NCBI GenBank assembly: GCA_038869515.1
Contig: JAWCQZ010000010.1
Location: forward strand, 1 to 64,000
Reading direction: 5' to 3'
Source of the DNA: JAWCQZ01 sp038869515 [NCBI: Halobacteria archaeon]
GTDB lineage: Archaea > Halobacteriota > Syntropharchaeia > JACQPP01
DNA: 64,000 bases
Shown: positions 33,697-42,510 of the stretch, one piece after another
How positions within the stretch are numbered: position 1 is the first letter of the stretch
Layout of the letters: each line of letters starts with the position of its first letter
The notes under the pieces: model-generated
Seen by the model: the letters and a program-made list of their open reading frames with translations, nothing else
The model's database searches: none
What the model was told of the DNA's origin: nothing
Position numbers and translations under genes: made by a program

Positions 33697-34692
33697 CTAC
33701 GCGGCTCTTGGACCCAAGTCCAGGCCCAGTTTCAGTGCCAGTTCCTTGTAGCGGTTCCGGATGGTGACCTCGGAGACACCCGCCACCCGGGCCAGTTCCC
33801 GCTGTGGCGGGGCGCGGTCGGCCAGCAGCGACGCGATGTAGATGGAAGCCGCCGCCATGCCGTCCGGCGATGCGGCCCCGAGGAGCTTCTTCTCCCGGGC
33901 GGTGTTCAGGAGGTCGAGGGCTTTGCGGCGGATTTCGTGCTCCAGGTGGAGCTCGGAGCAGAACCGGTCGATGTAATCGGTGCTCGACACCGGCGCCAGC
34001 TTCAGTTCCAGTTCACGGGCCATGAGGCGGTAGGCGCGGGCGATGTCCTTCCGGGAGACGCGGGCCACCGCGGCCACCTCGTCGAGGGTGCGGGGGATGC
34101 CCCCGCCCCGACAAGAGGCGTAGAGGGTCGCGGCGGCGACCGCCTCGATGGAGCGGCCCCGGATGAGCCCCTTGTCCACGGTCTTCCGGTAGAGGACCGC
34201 GGCCTTCTCCCGGATGTTCCTGCTCAGGCCGAGGCTGGAGGACATGCGGTCGATTTCGCTGAGGGCGAAGGCGAGGTTCCTCTCGGCGGCGCTGCTCACC
34301 CGGGCGCGGCGCTGCATCTTCCGCAGCCGGTAGAACTGCTCACGGTTCCGCAGCTCCTGGCCGCGGGCGTCCCGGTTGCGCCAGTCGATCTCGGTGGTGA
34401 GCCCCTTGTCGTGGATGGTGAGGGTGAGGGGGGCGCCCGAGCGGGCCCGCTGGGCGCGCTGCTCGGCGTCGTAGGCCGACCACTCGGGGCCGGTGTCGAT
34501 GATCGACTCGTCCACCACGAGGCCGCAGTCGGAGCAGTACATCTCGCCCCGCTGGTAGTCCCGGCGGATCTGGGGGGAGGAGCACTCGGGGCACTCGGTG
34601 ATGCGGTTGGCTACCTTGGGCCCCTCCCCGGAGGGGGGACCCTCCCCCGCGGAGGGGGGCGGAGGGGTCCGACGGACTTCTTCTTCTGCCAT
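33697..34692 (-). CDS. tfb: Transcription initiation factor TFB
   Basis: TFB recruits RNA polymerase to the TBP-TATA complex. The 331 residues have an N-terminal zinc ribbon ([14 protein letters not shown]), the B-finger region with [17 protein letters not shown], and two cyclin repeats (about residues 125-330) ending in a helix-turn-helix that reads the BRE ([13 protein letters not shown]). ATG 34692 is preferred to TTG 34716 because GTATTTGG at about 34713-34720 sits 24-25 nt upstream. The 5' side is an AT-rich island. Confidence 0.95.
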   Translation of the reverse strand: MAEEEVRRTPPPPSAGEGPPSGEGPKVANRITECPECSSPQIRRDYQRGEMYCSDCGLVVDESIIDTGPEWSAYDAEQRAQRARSGAPLTLTIHDKGLTTEIDWRNRDARGQELRNREQFYRLRKMQRRARVSSAAERNLAFALSEIDRMSSSLGLSRNIREKAAVLYRKTVDKGLIRGRSIEAVAAATLYASCRGGGIPRTLDEVAAVARVSRKDIARAYRLMARELELKLAPVSSTDYIDRFCSELHLEHEIRRKALDLLNTAREKKLLGAASPDGMAAASIYIASLLADRAPPQRELARVAGVSEVTIRNRYKELALKLGLDLGPRAA

Positions 34693-34716
34693 GGTAGAAT
34701 TGAGAGGCGGCTCCAA

Positions 34717-34816
34717 ATACGGCCATTTGGTCTTATCAACTTTTTGTGTTTTTTGTGTTTTATCTTATTATAGTTTCTAAAGCCTATCAATGTTTCCTGT
34801 TTTCGGAACTCCGAAA
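34717..34816 (-). promoter_or_regulatory. AT-rich island upstream of tfb
   Basis: About 100 nt between tfb and the J-protein gene are strikingly A/T rich, with repeated TTTTTGTG/TTTTTTGTG and TTATTATAG. It probably holds the tfb promoter and the J-gene terminator, and may act as a regulatory upstream element. Confidence 0.45.
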
Positions 34817-35563
34817 TTAAAGTCCCATGCTCTTGATTGTTAGAATCCGCTCCGCCACCAGCCCTTCGAACCTCGAGAGGTAGGAGAACCAGGAGGCGAG
34901 CCGCCCCAACTCCCTGTGGAGGGGGGTCCGGGGAGGGGGGGTCTCCCGCCATCTCCGGTCCAGCCCCTCCAGCTCCCCTGCGACCCGTCTCTTCCGCTCC
35001 TCCAGTTTAGCCCGGAGACCCTCCAGGGCCCGCTTCTGCTCCCCCCACCCCCCCTCCAGGGCCGCCGACGCCGCGGCGAGGGGGGATTTGCGCTCGGCGG
35101 CGAACCGGTCGAAGGCCTGGCAGACCCTCTGCACCTCCAGGGAGAGTTCCATCATCTCCCGGTCCACCACCGCCGCCCCGGGGGCCATCGGGGACCGCCC
35201 TGAACCCAACCCCGTTTCGCCGGCCGAAGGCGAGAGTTCGGGGCGGTCCAAGCCCCCCGCCTCCATCGAGATGAGGACCGGAATCCGGGTCTTCGCGTCC
35301 CGGAGGGTGGCGTGGGCCCGGTTCAGCAGGGAGGACCACCCGAGGGCATCCTCCCGGCGCTCCGGGGGCGCGTGGTCGGGGTGGAGCCGCATGCTCAACC
35401 GCCGGTAGGCCTCCTTCAGGGCCCCCTCGTCGAGGAGGGGGCGGGGCTCGACCCCGAGGAGGGAGAAGGGGTCGGTCTCCCGGGGCGGGAGCATTTCCCC
35501 GCACGAGCCGCAGAAGGGCCCTCGGGCCGGGATTCCGCACTTCGGGCATCGCGGGTCGGACAT
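34817..35563 (-). CDS. HscB-like J-domain co-chaperone with zinc finger
   Basis: The 248 residues have an N-terminal zinc finger (CPKCG at 6-10, CGSCG at 18-22), a J domain with the HPD motif (RLHPDHAPP, about residue 61), and a long C-terminal helical region (about residues 135-248). The zinc finger plus J domain plus helical tail recalls eukaryotic HSC20, which delivers Fe-S scaffold protein to Hsp70. The C-terminus is longer than HscB, so the role is tentative. Repeat copy C is inserted at about residues 105-123. Confidence 0.7.
   Translation of the reverse strand: MSDPRCPKCGIPARGPFCGSCGEMLPPRETDPFSLLGVEPRPLLDEGALKEAYRRLSMRLHPDHAPPERREDALGWSSLLNRAHATLRDAKTRIPVLISMEAGGLDRPELSPSAGETGLGSGRSPMAPGAAVVDREMMELSLEVQRVCQAFDRFAAERKSPLAAASAALEGGWGEQKRALEGLRAKLEERKRRVAGELEGLDRRWRETPPPRTPLHRELGRLASWFSYLSRFEGLVAERILTIKSMGL
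35192..35249 (+). repeat. Coding-embedded palindromic repeat, copy C
   Basis: GGACCGCCCTGAAC (35192-35205) pairs with GTTCGGGGCGGTCC (35236-35249) with one G-T. The loop holds ACCCAACCCCGTTTCG, the complement of the motif in copies A and B. It lies in frame between the J domain and C-terminal region of the J-protein gene. Confidence 0.65.
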
Positions 35564-35677
35564 GGTGGCTCTGTGGGAGGTGGACACCCGCCCATATCAC
35601 TTCTCTCAACTTCCGGGGAGGGCGGGCTTCTGGACGGGGGGCGGGCCCCCGGGCTCTCCCCGCGACCATCGGCGCGC

Positions 35678-35974
35678 CTACTCTTTGACTCCGGCGACCT
35701 TCCCGAAACTCCGGTAGACCTCGCACCTCTTCCGTGCGCATCGCCCCCAGCCCTTCAACTGCCACTTGTGGAGCCCGAGATTGCAGAGCGGGTGCTTGGC
35801 GAGCCGTTTCCCGAGCCGGACGAGGGGCCCCTTCGCCGCGCCTCCGATTTTCCGGAGCCGGTCGAGGGCGGGGCGCAGAGGCGCCGCGACCCCCTTCGGC
35901 CGCTTCTCCTTGGGGGCGTCGGCCCCCTTCTCCCCGGCCTCTTTGGGCGGCTCGGCGCTCTTCGCCCCGGCCAT
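35678..35974 (-). CDS. Small basic Cys/His protein
   Basis: The 98 residues have a Lys/Pro/Glu-rich N-terminal tail and a compact C-terminal motif (PLCNLGLHKWQLKGWGRCARKRCEVYR) whose three Cys and one His could bind zinc. It starts 7 nt after the marC stop and is probably in one operon with it. The family is not recognised. Confidence 0.6.
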   Translation of the reverse strand: MAGAKSAEPPKEAGEKGADAPKEKRPKGVAAPLRPALDRLRKIGGAAKGPLVRLGKRLAKHPLCNLGLHKWQLKGWGRCARKRCEVYRSFGKVAGVKE

Positions 35975-35981
35975 TGCAACC

Positions 35982-36620
35982 CTAAGAGGTCTGGGCCAGG
36001 AGCCGGAAGACGTTCCAGGTCCCGGTCGCGATGAACTGGACGGCGATGGCGGCGAGGAAGAGCCCCATGACCCGGAGGGCCACCAGGGAGCCGCTGACCC
36101 CGAGGACCCGGCGGAACCGCTCGCCGAAGGTGAAGAAGAGGAGGACCGCCCCGAAGGTCAGCAGGATGGAGCCGATCACCAGGCCCCGCTCCACCAGCCC
36201 GGCCCCCGACATGAAGATGACCACCGTGGTGATGGCCCCGGGGCCCGTGAGCATCGGCATCGCCAGGGGAAATATGGAGAAGTCGGTTTTCCCCTTCGCC
36301 TCGCTCGCCTCCTCCTCGGTGTAGGACTCCCGGGAGCGCCGCCCCTGCATCATGTCCACCGCCACGAGGAGGAGCAGGAGCCCCCCCGCGATCCGCAGGT
36401 AGTTCGCGTCCACGCCGAAATAGCGCAGAAGCGCCTCGCCGGCGAGGGCGAAGAGCAGGAGGAGGATGCAGCCCGTGAGGGCCGCCTTGCGCCCGATGCG
36501 GACCCGCTCCTCCGGGCTCAGGTGCGAGGTGAGGGCCATGTAGGTCACCGTGTTGCTGACGGGGTCCACGATGGCGAAGATCGTCCCGAGGACCAGCAGG
36601 AACGATGCGCCCTCGGCCAT
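35982..36620 (-). CDS. MarC-family membrane protein
   Basis: The 212 residues contain six transmembrane helices with the family hallmarks TIFAIVDPVSNTVTYMALT near the N-terminus and PLAMPMLTGPGAITTVV near residue 120. The function of MarC/UPF0056 proteins is not established. The old link to multiple antibiotic resistance was not upheld. Confidence 0.88.
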   Translation of the reverse strand: MAEGASFLLVLGTIFAIVDPVSNTVTYMALTSHLSPEERVRIGRKAALTGCILLLLFALAGEALLRYFGVDANYLRIAGGLLLLLVAVDMMQGRRSRESYTEEEASEAKGKTDFSIFPLAMPMLTGPGAITTVVIFMSGAGLVERGLVIGSILLTFGAVLLFFTFGERFRRVLGVSGSLVALRVMGLFLAAIAVQFIATGTWNVFRLLAQTS

Positions 36621-36653
36621 CCCGGGAATTTCCGCTCCTCCTTGAAGGCCTTT

Positions 36654-37712
36654 TCAGCCGACCTCGACGGCGGTCCCCTCGCCGGCGGCGATTTCGGGCC
36701 TCCCGTCGGGCGCCGCCTTCACCCGCCCCCCGGTGATGCGGAGGGGGGTCCCGACGTCGAGTCTCGGGAGCAGGTCGGCCCGGTCCCCCCAGAGGGAGAC
36801 CCGGACCCGTCCCGAGCCGTCGGAGATGTGGATGGTCGCCACCCTCCGGGGCGCCCCGCCCCTCCCCGCGACCTCGCGGACCTCGCCGATGCCGCTCACC
36901 TCTCCGGCGACCGTGCAGAGGGTCCCGGGGACGAGCCGGTCGAGGGGGACCGGTCCCGCCTCGGCGGGGACCTCCTGCGCCGCGGGCCGGAGGCGGGTCC
37001 GGGCGTGGAGGTGGAGCTCCATCTGCCCCGCCCGCTCCTTCGCCTCGCCGTTCTCGACCTCGACCGACGCCCCCGGCTCCAGGGGCAGGTCGTTCTCCCA
37101 CGCAACGCCCCGGATCTGGACCGGGCCCTGCGCGAGCCGCAGCTCCCGGAACCCCCCGCGCGCCCCGTCGGCCCGGACGAACTCCCGGGGGCGCACCTCG
37201 AGGACGCGCACGCGGACGAGGGGGATGGGGCCGGGCCGGAGGAAGGCGAGGGAGGCGGGCTCGACCCGAACCGGCTCGGGGGCGGGCTCCATCTCCCGGA
37301 CCGACAGCTCCACCCCGGCCGGACCCGGCCGCACGACCCCGAGGAGCCGGAGGTCTTCGCCTGCCTGAACGGGTGTGGCGGGGTCCCACACCACCGCCCG
37401 GGCTGTGCCGGTGGGGTCGGCGAGCACCATCTCGACCCGGAGCCCGCTCGACCCATCGGGGCGCTGGAACCGCCTCTCCGCCTTGTGGATGACCTTCGCC
37501 ACCACCCGCGCCACAGCCCTCTCCGGGAGGTCGCGGAGGGGAGTCCGCTCCACATCGAGTCCCGCCTCCCGGAGGACCAGGAGGGCGGCGGTGGGCGCGT
37601 CGAAGAACTCGCCCAGCAGTTCCCGCTTCTCCTCGACCCGCCGGAGGAACTCGTCGAACGGGAGCAGCGACTTCGCCGGCTCGTGGAGGCGGCGGAGAGT
37701 TTCGTCGGCCAT
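36654..37712 (-). CDS. rpa: Replication protein A (multi-OB ssDNA-binding protein)
   Basis: This single-stranded DNA-binding protein has 352 residues. It has the archaeal RPA N-terminal helical module (DEFLRRVEEKRELLGEF then AALLVLREAGLD) followed by three OB folds (about residues 65-145, 160-245 and 260-345), the last with ATIHISDGSGRVRVSLWGD. No zinc finger is seen. ATG 37712 fits the family start. The 5' region is shared with the divergent truA promoter. Confidence 0.85.
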   Translation of the reverse strand: MADETLRRLHEPAKSLLPFDEFLRRVEEKRELLGEFFDAPTAALLVLREAGLDVERTPLRDLPERAVARVVAKVIHKAERRFQRPDGSSGLRVEMVLADPTGTARAVVWDPATPVQAGEDLRLLGVVRPGPAGVELSVREMEPAPEPVRVEPASLAFLRPGPIPLVRVRVLEVRPREFVRADGARGGFRELRLAQGPVQIRGVAWENDLPLEPGASVEVENGEAKERAGQMELHLHARTRLRPAAQEVPAEAGPVPLDRLVPGTLCTVAGEVSGIGEVREVAGRGGAPRRVATIHISDGSGRVRVSLWGDRADLLPRLDVGTPLRITGGRVKAAPDGRPEIAAGEGTAVEVG

Positions 37713-37786
37713 CGAGAGAGGGTCGCCGAATCGCCGGAAGGCCGTTTCGGTGGTTCTCTTTTTAGACCGGGCGCCCAACGGGGCCG

Positions 37787-38599
37787 ATGCTCCTCCTCAA
37801 ACTCGCCTACCTCGGGGGCGCCTACCACGGATTCCAGTTCCAGCCCGGGGTCCCGACGGTCGAGGGGGAGTTGCGGAAAGTCTTGAGGGAGATCGGGGCC
37901 TTCGCGGGCCCCGGGGTCGGCGTCTGCTGCCGGACAGACCGGGGAGTCTCAGCCCGCGCCCAGGTGGTCGCCTTCGACGAGAAGGACGGGGCCCGCGCCC
38001 TCCCCCGCGCCATCAACGCCCGCCTGCCCCCCGACATCTGGGTGTGGGCCCGGGCGGCGGCCCCCCCGGGCTTCGAGCCCTGGAAGTCGGTCCTCCACCG
38101 GCTCTACCGCTACTGGGCGCCGGTCCCGGAGGGATTCGACGCGGCCCGCGCCAGGCAGGCGGCGCAACTCCTGCCGGGGACCCGGGATTTCTCCGCCTTC
38201 TCGCCCGACAAGGGGGAGACCAAGAGCCTGCTCAAGGTCTCGGTGAAGCAGCAGGGCCCGCTGGTGCTCTTCGAGTTCCGCGGCAAGTCGTTCGCGCGGG
38301 AGATGGTGCGGCGGATGGCCGGCGCTCTCCTCGCGGTCGGTTCGGGGCGGAGGGGCGAGGATTGGGTGCGGCGCCTCCTCGAGGAGCCCCGGGGGGAGGG
38401 CGCGCCGCCCGCGCCCCCGGAGGGGCTGGTCCTGTGGGACGTGGGGCTCCGGCGGGTCGCGTGGGAGGCGGACATCTACGCGTTGCGCCGGGCGATGGAG
38501 GGCTTGGATGCCACCCGGGCCCCCCTCCTCCAGAGGGCGGCGGTGGCCGGGGCCCTGGCCGATGGACTCAAGCGTGAAATGGCGCGGGGGGGAGGATGA
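37787..38599 (+). CDS. truA: tRNA pseudouridine synthase A
   Basis: TruA forms pseudouridine at positions 38-40 of tRNA. The 270 residues include LAYLGGAYHGFQFQPG, the catalytic Asp in CRTDRGVSA (the usual RTDAGVHA region, about residue 50) and FRGKSFAREMVRRMAG near residue 175. The promoter CTTTTTAGA at 37758-37766 is 25 nt upstream. Its stop overlaps the TauE gene (ATGA). Confidence 0.93.
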   Translation: MLLLKLAYLGGAYHGFQFQPGVPTVEGELRKVLREIGAFAGPGVGVCCRTDRGVSARAQVVAFDEKDGARALPRAINARLPPDIWVWARAAAPPGFEPWKSVLHRLYRYWAPVPEGFDAARARQAAQLLPGTRDFSAFSPDKGETKSLLKVSVKQQGPLVLFEFRGKSFAREMVRRMAGALLAVGSGRRGEDWVRRLLEEPRGEGAPPAPPEGLVLWDVGLRRVAWEADIYALRRAMEGLDATRAPLLQRAAVAGALADGLKREMARGGG

Positions 38600-39348
38600 G
38601 CGCCGACCCGGGCCTGGAGTTGCTCTGGCTCCTCCCCGCGGGTCTCCTCATCGGCCTCGCATCCTCGATGGTGGGAGTCGGCGGCGGCGTCTTCATGGGC
38701 CCGCTCCTCGCTCTCGGCTTCGGCTTCGCCCCCGCCCGGGCCTTCGGGACCAGTTTGGGGGCGATGGCCCCCATGGCGCTCTCCTCGGCCCTCGCCTACC
38801 GACGGCAGGGCCACGTGAAGTGGCAGCTCGCTCTCTATCTGGTCCCCCTCGCCGCCGCAGGCGGGGTCCTCGGCGCCTGGGCGACGACCGCGATTTCGCC
38901 CGAGGCGCTCCGGTGGGGGTTCGGCCTCTTCGTCGTCGCCATCGGGGCCGCTCTCGTGCTGCGCCCCGGGGGGCCGAAGGAGGACTCGAGGTTCAAGCTC
39001 CCCCGGGCCGCCCTCGCCCCCCTCGGCCTCGGGGTGGGCTTCGCCTCAGGGCTCCTTGGCATCGGCGGCGGCGTCCTCATGGTGCCTGCCCTCATGGCCG
39101 TGGGGCTCGACATCCGGGCCGCCGTGGCGACGTCGCTCCTCGCCATCCTGCCGACCAGCCTCTTCGGGGCGGGGGCCCACTACGCGCTCGGCTCCCTCGC
39201 CCTCCCCCACGCCCTCCTCCTGGCGGCGGGCGCCATCCCGGGGGCCCAGGTCGGGGCGCGGCTCGCGGCCAGGGTGAGCCGGAGGAGCCTCGCCTACCTG
39301 CTGGCGGCGGTCCTCGTCTACTCCGCGGTCCGGATGTGGTCGGGATGA
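38596..39348 (+). CDS. TauE/SafE-family anion exporter
   Basis: The 250 residues form eight transmembrane helices with the paired signature GVGGGVFMGPLLALGFGF and GIGGGVLMVPALMAVGLD of the TauE/SafE (DUF81) family, which exports sulfite, sulfoacetate or other organosulfur anions. The substrate here is unknown. It lies between truA and mch with ATGA overlaps on both sides. Confidence 0.88.
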   Translation: MSADPGLELLWLLPAGLLIGLASSMVGVGGGVFMGPLLALGFGFAPARAFGTSLGAMAPMALSSALAYRRQGHVKWQLALYLVPLAAAGGVLGAWATTAISPEALRWGFGLFVVAIGAALVLRPGGPKEDSRFKLPRAALAPLGLGVGFASGLLGIGGGVLMVPALMAVGLDIRAAVATSLLAILPTSLFGAGAHYALGSLALPHALLLAAGAIPGAQVGARLAARVSRRSLAYLLAAVLVYSAVRMWSG

Positions 39349-40250
39349 GCGGGGCCAACGCGGACACGGTCCGGATCTTCGAGGAGATGGCCCGCCTGGC
39401 CCCCGAGTTGGGGGTTGCGACCTCCACCCTCTCCAACGGCGCGCGGGTCGTGGATGCGGGGGTCTCCGCCCCGGGCTCCACGGAGGCGGGGCTCCTGGCC
39501 GCCCGCGTCACACTGGGGGAACGGGCGCGGGTCGAGTTGCGGAAGGAGGGGGGCCGGACCTGGGTCCATGTCGAGAGCGAAGACCCCGCCCTCGCCACCC
39601 TCGGGTGCCAGTTCGCCGCCTGGATGGTCCCGATGGGCGACTCCCGGGGGATGGCATCGGGGCCGGGGCGCATCCTCGCCCGGAAACCGAAGTTGCTCTA
39701 CGAGAAACTCGGATTGTCGGAGAGGAGCGACGTCGCGGTCTTCTTCCTCGAAGCGGACCGCCTCCCGACGCCCGATGTCGCCGATTTTCTCGCGAGGGGG
39801 TGCGGCCTCGAACCCCGCGCCCTCCGGATGGTCGTGGCTCCCCCGGCGAGCCCGGCGGGACTCGTTCAAATCTGTTCGCGCGCCCTGGAGAACGGGATGC
39901 TGCGGCTCTACAACGAGGGGTTCCCGGTCGGGAAAATCCGCAAGGCGCGGGGCCGGGCGCCGTTGGCGGAGCCCCCGCCAGGGAAGGACCCGGTCCCCTC
40001 CCTCAACGACAACATCCGCTTCTCGGGCGAGGCGACAGCGGAGGTGGAGTGGAGCCCTCCCGAGGAGTTGGAGGGCTGGGCCGCGCGGGCGGTGACCGCG
40101 GGGACGCCCGAGGAGAAGAAACCGTTCGCCCGGATTCTCGAGGAGGCGATGGGGGACTTCCGCAACATCGCGGTCCGGGTCTTCTCGCCCGCGAAGTTCA
40201 CCTTTGTCGAGACACGCTCAGGGAAGCGATTTGGAGCCGGGAAAATTTAG
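39345..40250 (+). CDS. mch: Methenyl-tetrahydromethanopterin cyclohydrolase
   Basis: Mch interconverts N5-formyl- and methenyl-tetrahydromethanopterin in archaeal C1 metabolism. The 301 residues contain the family opening with STLSNGARVVDAGVSAPGSTEAGLLAARVTLG, VGKIRKARGRAPLAEPP and PSLNDNIRFSG. It is a sign of a methanopterin-linked C1 pathway, but no other enzyme of the pathway is in the window. It is coupled to the TauE-family gene. Confidence 0.92.
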   Translation: MSGANADTVRIFEEMARLAPELGVATSTLSNGARVVDAGVSAPGSTEAGLLAARVTLGERARVELRKEGGRTWVHVESEDPALATLGCQFAAWMVPMGDSRGMASGPGRILARKPKLLYEKLGLSERSDVAVFFLEADRLPTPDVADFLARGCGLEPRALRMVVAPPASPAGLVQICSRALENGMLRLYNEGFPVGKIRKARGRAPLAEPPPGKDPVPSLNDNIRFSGEATAEVEWSPPEELEGWAARAVTAGTPEEKKPFARILEEAMGDFRNIAVRVFSPAKFTFVETRSGKRFGAGKI

Positions 40251-40261
40251 TCCCGGCCCCG

Positions 40262-40500
40262 GCCATGCAGGGGATGGGGGAGGGTCCGGACTTGAACGCG
40301 GATCCTCCCGCGGGCGCCGTCTACCCGGTGCGCCCGAATCGTGTGGGCGCGGGGGTCCCGGCAGCGGCCGCCTCCCGGCCCGGGTTGGCCCAGAAGCGTG
40401 TAGGGCCGCCGAACGGTTCTTGGCCGCCTTTGCCTCTACCCCCCATACGCCGGGGGGGCTATGGCCCTGGGCCGAGAGCGGGGTGAAAGTAATCCTTACC
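40262..40500. ncRNA. Structured intergenic region, candidate RNA
   Basis: Consecutive hairpins occupy this gene-free stretch: 40278-40288 pairs with 40299-40309 (11 bp, one G-T), CGGGCGC 40311-40317 pairs with 40330-40336, and further GC-rich complementary segments follow to about 40400. The first loop contains a TTCAA sequence on the minus strand, but a proper tRNA cannot be folded. The strand and RNA class are undetermined. Confidence 0.3.
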
Positions 40501-40515
40501 CGGAAACCGCTATCC

Positions 40516-40686
40516 ATGGACCCCGGAAATCCTGGCCTTTGTGCGACCTGCGTCCACTCCCGGAAAGTCGAGACCACCCGGGGGACGGCCTACTGGATGT
40601 GCGAACTGTCGAAGAGCGACCCGCGGTTTCCCAAATATCCGAGGCTGCCGGTCGCCAGGTGCGAGGGCTACCGCGCCGTGGCGTAG
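40516..40686 (+). CDS. Small conserved cysteine protein
   Basis: The 56 residues hold CATCVHSR near the start, a middle WMCELSK and a C-terminal ARCEGY, four Cys that could bind zinc or a cluster. The pattern '...DPRFPKYPRLPV..C.GY' recurs in small proteins of many bacteria and archaea, function unknown. TAATCCTTA at about 40489-40497 is 23-25 nt upstream. The last 19 nt overlap the convergent ETF gene. Confidence 0.7.
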   Translation: MDPGNPGLCATCVHSRKVETTRGTAYWMCELSKSDPRFPKYPRLPVARCEGYRAVA

Positions 40687-42509
40687 GCTTCCGCGGCGGG
40701 TCGGAGAGGTCCCTCCAACTCGCGGGCAAGACGGGGGACCACCCGGCTCCAGTCCCCGACGATTCCGAGGTCCGCGCTCTGGAATATGGGCGCCTTCGGG
40801 TCCGGGTTGATGGCGATGACGAATCCCGCCCGCCGCATTCCCACGGTGTGCTCCACGGCCCCGCGGATGCCGATCGCCATGTAGATTCGGGGAGCGATGG
40901 CACGCCCGGTCAGCCCCACTTGGTGGTGGCGGGGGAGCCAGCCCGCGTCCACCACATCGCGGGTCGCCGCCATGGGCGCCCCGAGCCGTTCGGCCAGGAG
41001 CCGCAGGGCCGGGAGGTTCTCGGGGACCCCGATGCCCATGCCAACGCCCACGATGACCTCCGCGTGATCCAGGGCGGTCGCTTCAGACCCTTCGTTCACC
41101 GATCGCATCACGACCCGGACCCTGGGCGGGGGGAGCCGGACCCGCAACCGCTCGACACGGGCGGTCCGGCCGGAGTCCGGACTCCTGGCCTTCAGCATCC
41201 CCGGCCTGACGGTGGCCATCTCCGGCCACGTGCGGGAGAGGATGGGGGCCACCACGTTCCCACCGAAGGCGGGCTTGTGCTGGACCAGCCGCCCGTCGCC
41301 CCCGATGCCGAGGTCGATGCAGTCCCCGGTGAGGCCCAGGCCGAGGCGGGCGGCCACCCGCGGGGCCAGGTCGCGCCCGTAGGCGGTGGAGGGCAGGAGA
41401 ACCGACCGGGGGCGATGTTCCCGGATGGCGTCCGCGAGAACGGCGGCATGGGCGTCGGTGGTCCAGGGCTCGAGGCCGGGGTCGTCGGCCAGGAGGACCC
41501 GGTCGGCGCCGTGGGCGGCGAGGGCGGTGGCGTGCTTCTCCAAACGGTGACCCATGAGCAAGGCCGCCACCTCCCCGCCCGCCTTGTCGGCCAGGTCCGC
41601 GGCCTTTCCGAGAAGTTCCGCACTCACTGGCCGGAGGGTCGGGCCCTGGGCCTCGGCCACCACCCAGAAGGGCCGGCCGGCGCTCCTCGGGGCGGGCGGG
41701 GGCCCCCCGCCTCCATCGGCGGGCCTCGCGGGTCTTCGGTCCCGGAGGACGCGCACCACCTCGCCCACGGCCTCTTCGACGGGCTCTGAAGGGACGATGC
41801 GCCGCTCCCGGGGGACCTCGACGGTCTGCAGCCCCGCCACCTCGGTGGGAGAGCCCGCCTTTCCGAAGATGGAGGAGTCGGAGGAGAGGTCGACCGCGGT
41901 CACGGCCTCGACGGGCAGGGCCTTGGCCCTTTCCCGCCCCTCCCGGGTCGGAAGCGGCTCGGATGCCAGGTCCTCGGCCACGGTGAGAAGGGCCGGGAGA
42001 GAGGTTTCGACGATTTCGAATCCCGAGTCGGTCTCCCGCTGGGCCGCCAAGCTCCGCCCGAAGAGGGCGAGGCTCCGGACACCGGTGACCTGGGGCACGT
42101 CCAGCAGTTCGGCCGTCTCGGGGCCGACCTGGCTGGTCTCCGCATCGGTGCTGCATTTTCCGCAGAAGACCAGGTCGAACCCGGTCCTCCGGATGGCCAG
42201 CGCGAGGGCCCGGGCGGTGGCCAGGGTGTCGGAGCCCGCGAAGGCCCGGTCCGAGAGGTGGACGGCCCGGTCGGCCCCCAGGGCGAGGCAGTGCTCCAGG
42301 GCCGCGCGGGCCTGGGGCGGCCCCATGGTCATGACCACGACCTCGCCGCCGTAGCTACGCTTCAGCTCCACCGCCTTGGCGACAGCCCGGAGGTCGAAGG
42401 AGTTGACCTCCAGGGGGACCCCCTCCCGTCTCAGGGTGCGGGTCTGGGGGTCGAGGACCATCGCCTTCGCCGCGGGGACCTGCTTGACGCAGACGACGAT
42501 TCTCGGCAT
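40668..42509 (-). CDS. Fused electron transfer flavoprotein beta-alpha
   Basis: The 613 residues fuse EtfB (about 1-255) to EtfA (about 275-613). The beta part starts VVCVKQVPA and contains LGADRAVHLSD. The alpha part ends with the FAD domain: VGVGMGIG, HHQVGLTGRAIAP, IGIRGAVEHTVGM and IAINPDPKAPIFQSADLGIVGDW. It passes electrons between dehydrogenases and a quinone or other acceptor. It starts 1 nt after the porter stop, so it belongs to the operon with the NarK-like and molybdoenzyme genes. No ETF-quinone oxidoreductase is nearby. Confidence 0.9.
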   Translation of the reverse strand: MPRIVVCVKQVPAAKAMVLDPQTRTLRREGVPLEVNSFDLRAVAKAVELKRSYGGEVVVMTMGPPQARAALEHCLALGADRAVHLSDRAFAGSDTLATARALALAIRRTGFDLVFCGKCSTDAETSQVGPETAELLDVPQVTGVRSLALFGRSLAAQRETDSGFEIVETSLPALLTVAEDLASEPLPTREGRERAKALPVEAVTAVDLSSDSSIFGKAGSPTEVAGLQTVEVPRERRIVPSEPVEEAVGEVVRVLRDRRPARPADGGGGPPPAPRSAGRPFWVVAEAQGPTLRPVSAELLGKAADLADKAGGEVAALLMGHRLEKHATALAAHGADRVLLADDPGLEPWTTDAHAAVLADAIREHRPRSVLLPSTAYGRDLAPRVAARLGLGLTGDCIDLGIGGDGRLVQHKPAFGGNVVAPILSRTWPEMATVRPGMLKARSPDSGRTARVERLRVRLPPPRVRVVMRSVNEGSEATALDHAEVIVGVGMGIGVPENLPALRLLAERLGAPMAATRDVVDAGWLPRHHQVGLTGRAIAPRIYMAIGIRGAVEHTVGMRRAGFVIAINPDPKAPIFQSADLGIVGDWSRVVPRLARELEGPLRPAAEAYATAR

Positions 42510-42510
42510 G

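Noticed and set aside
40262-40310. A tRNA on the minus strand, because of a TTCAAGT loop-like sequence
   Set aside because: The T stem does not pair at three of five positions (CCGCG against CCGGA) and no matching acceptor, D or anticodon arms could be placed even allowing an intron.
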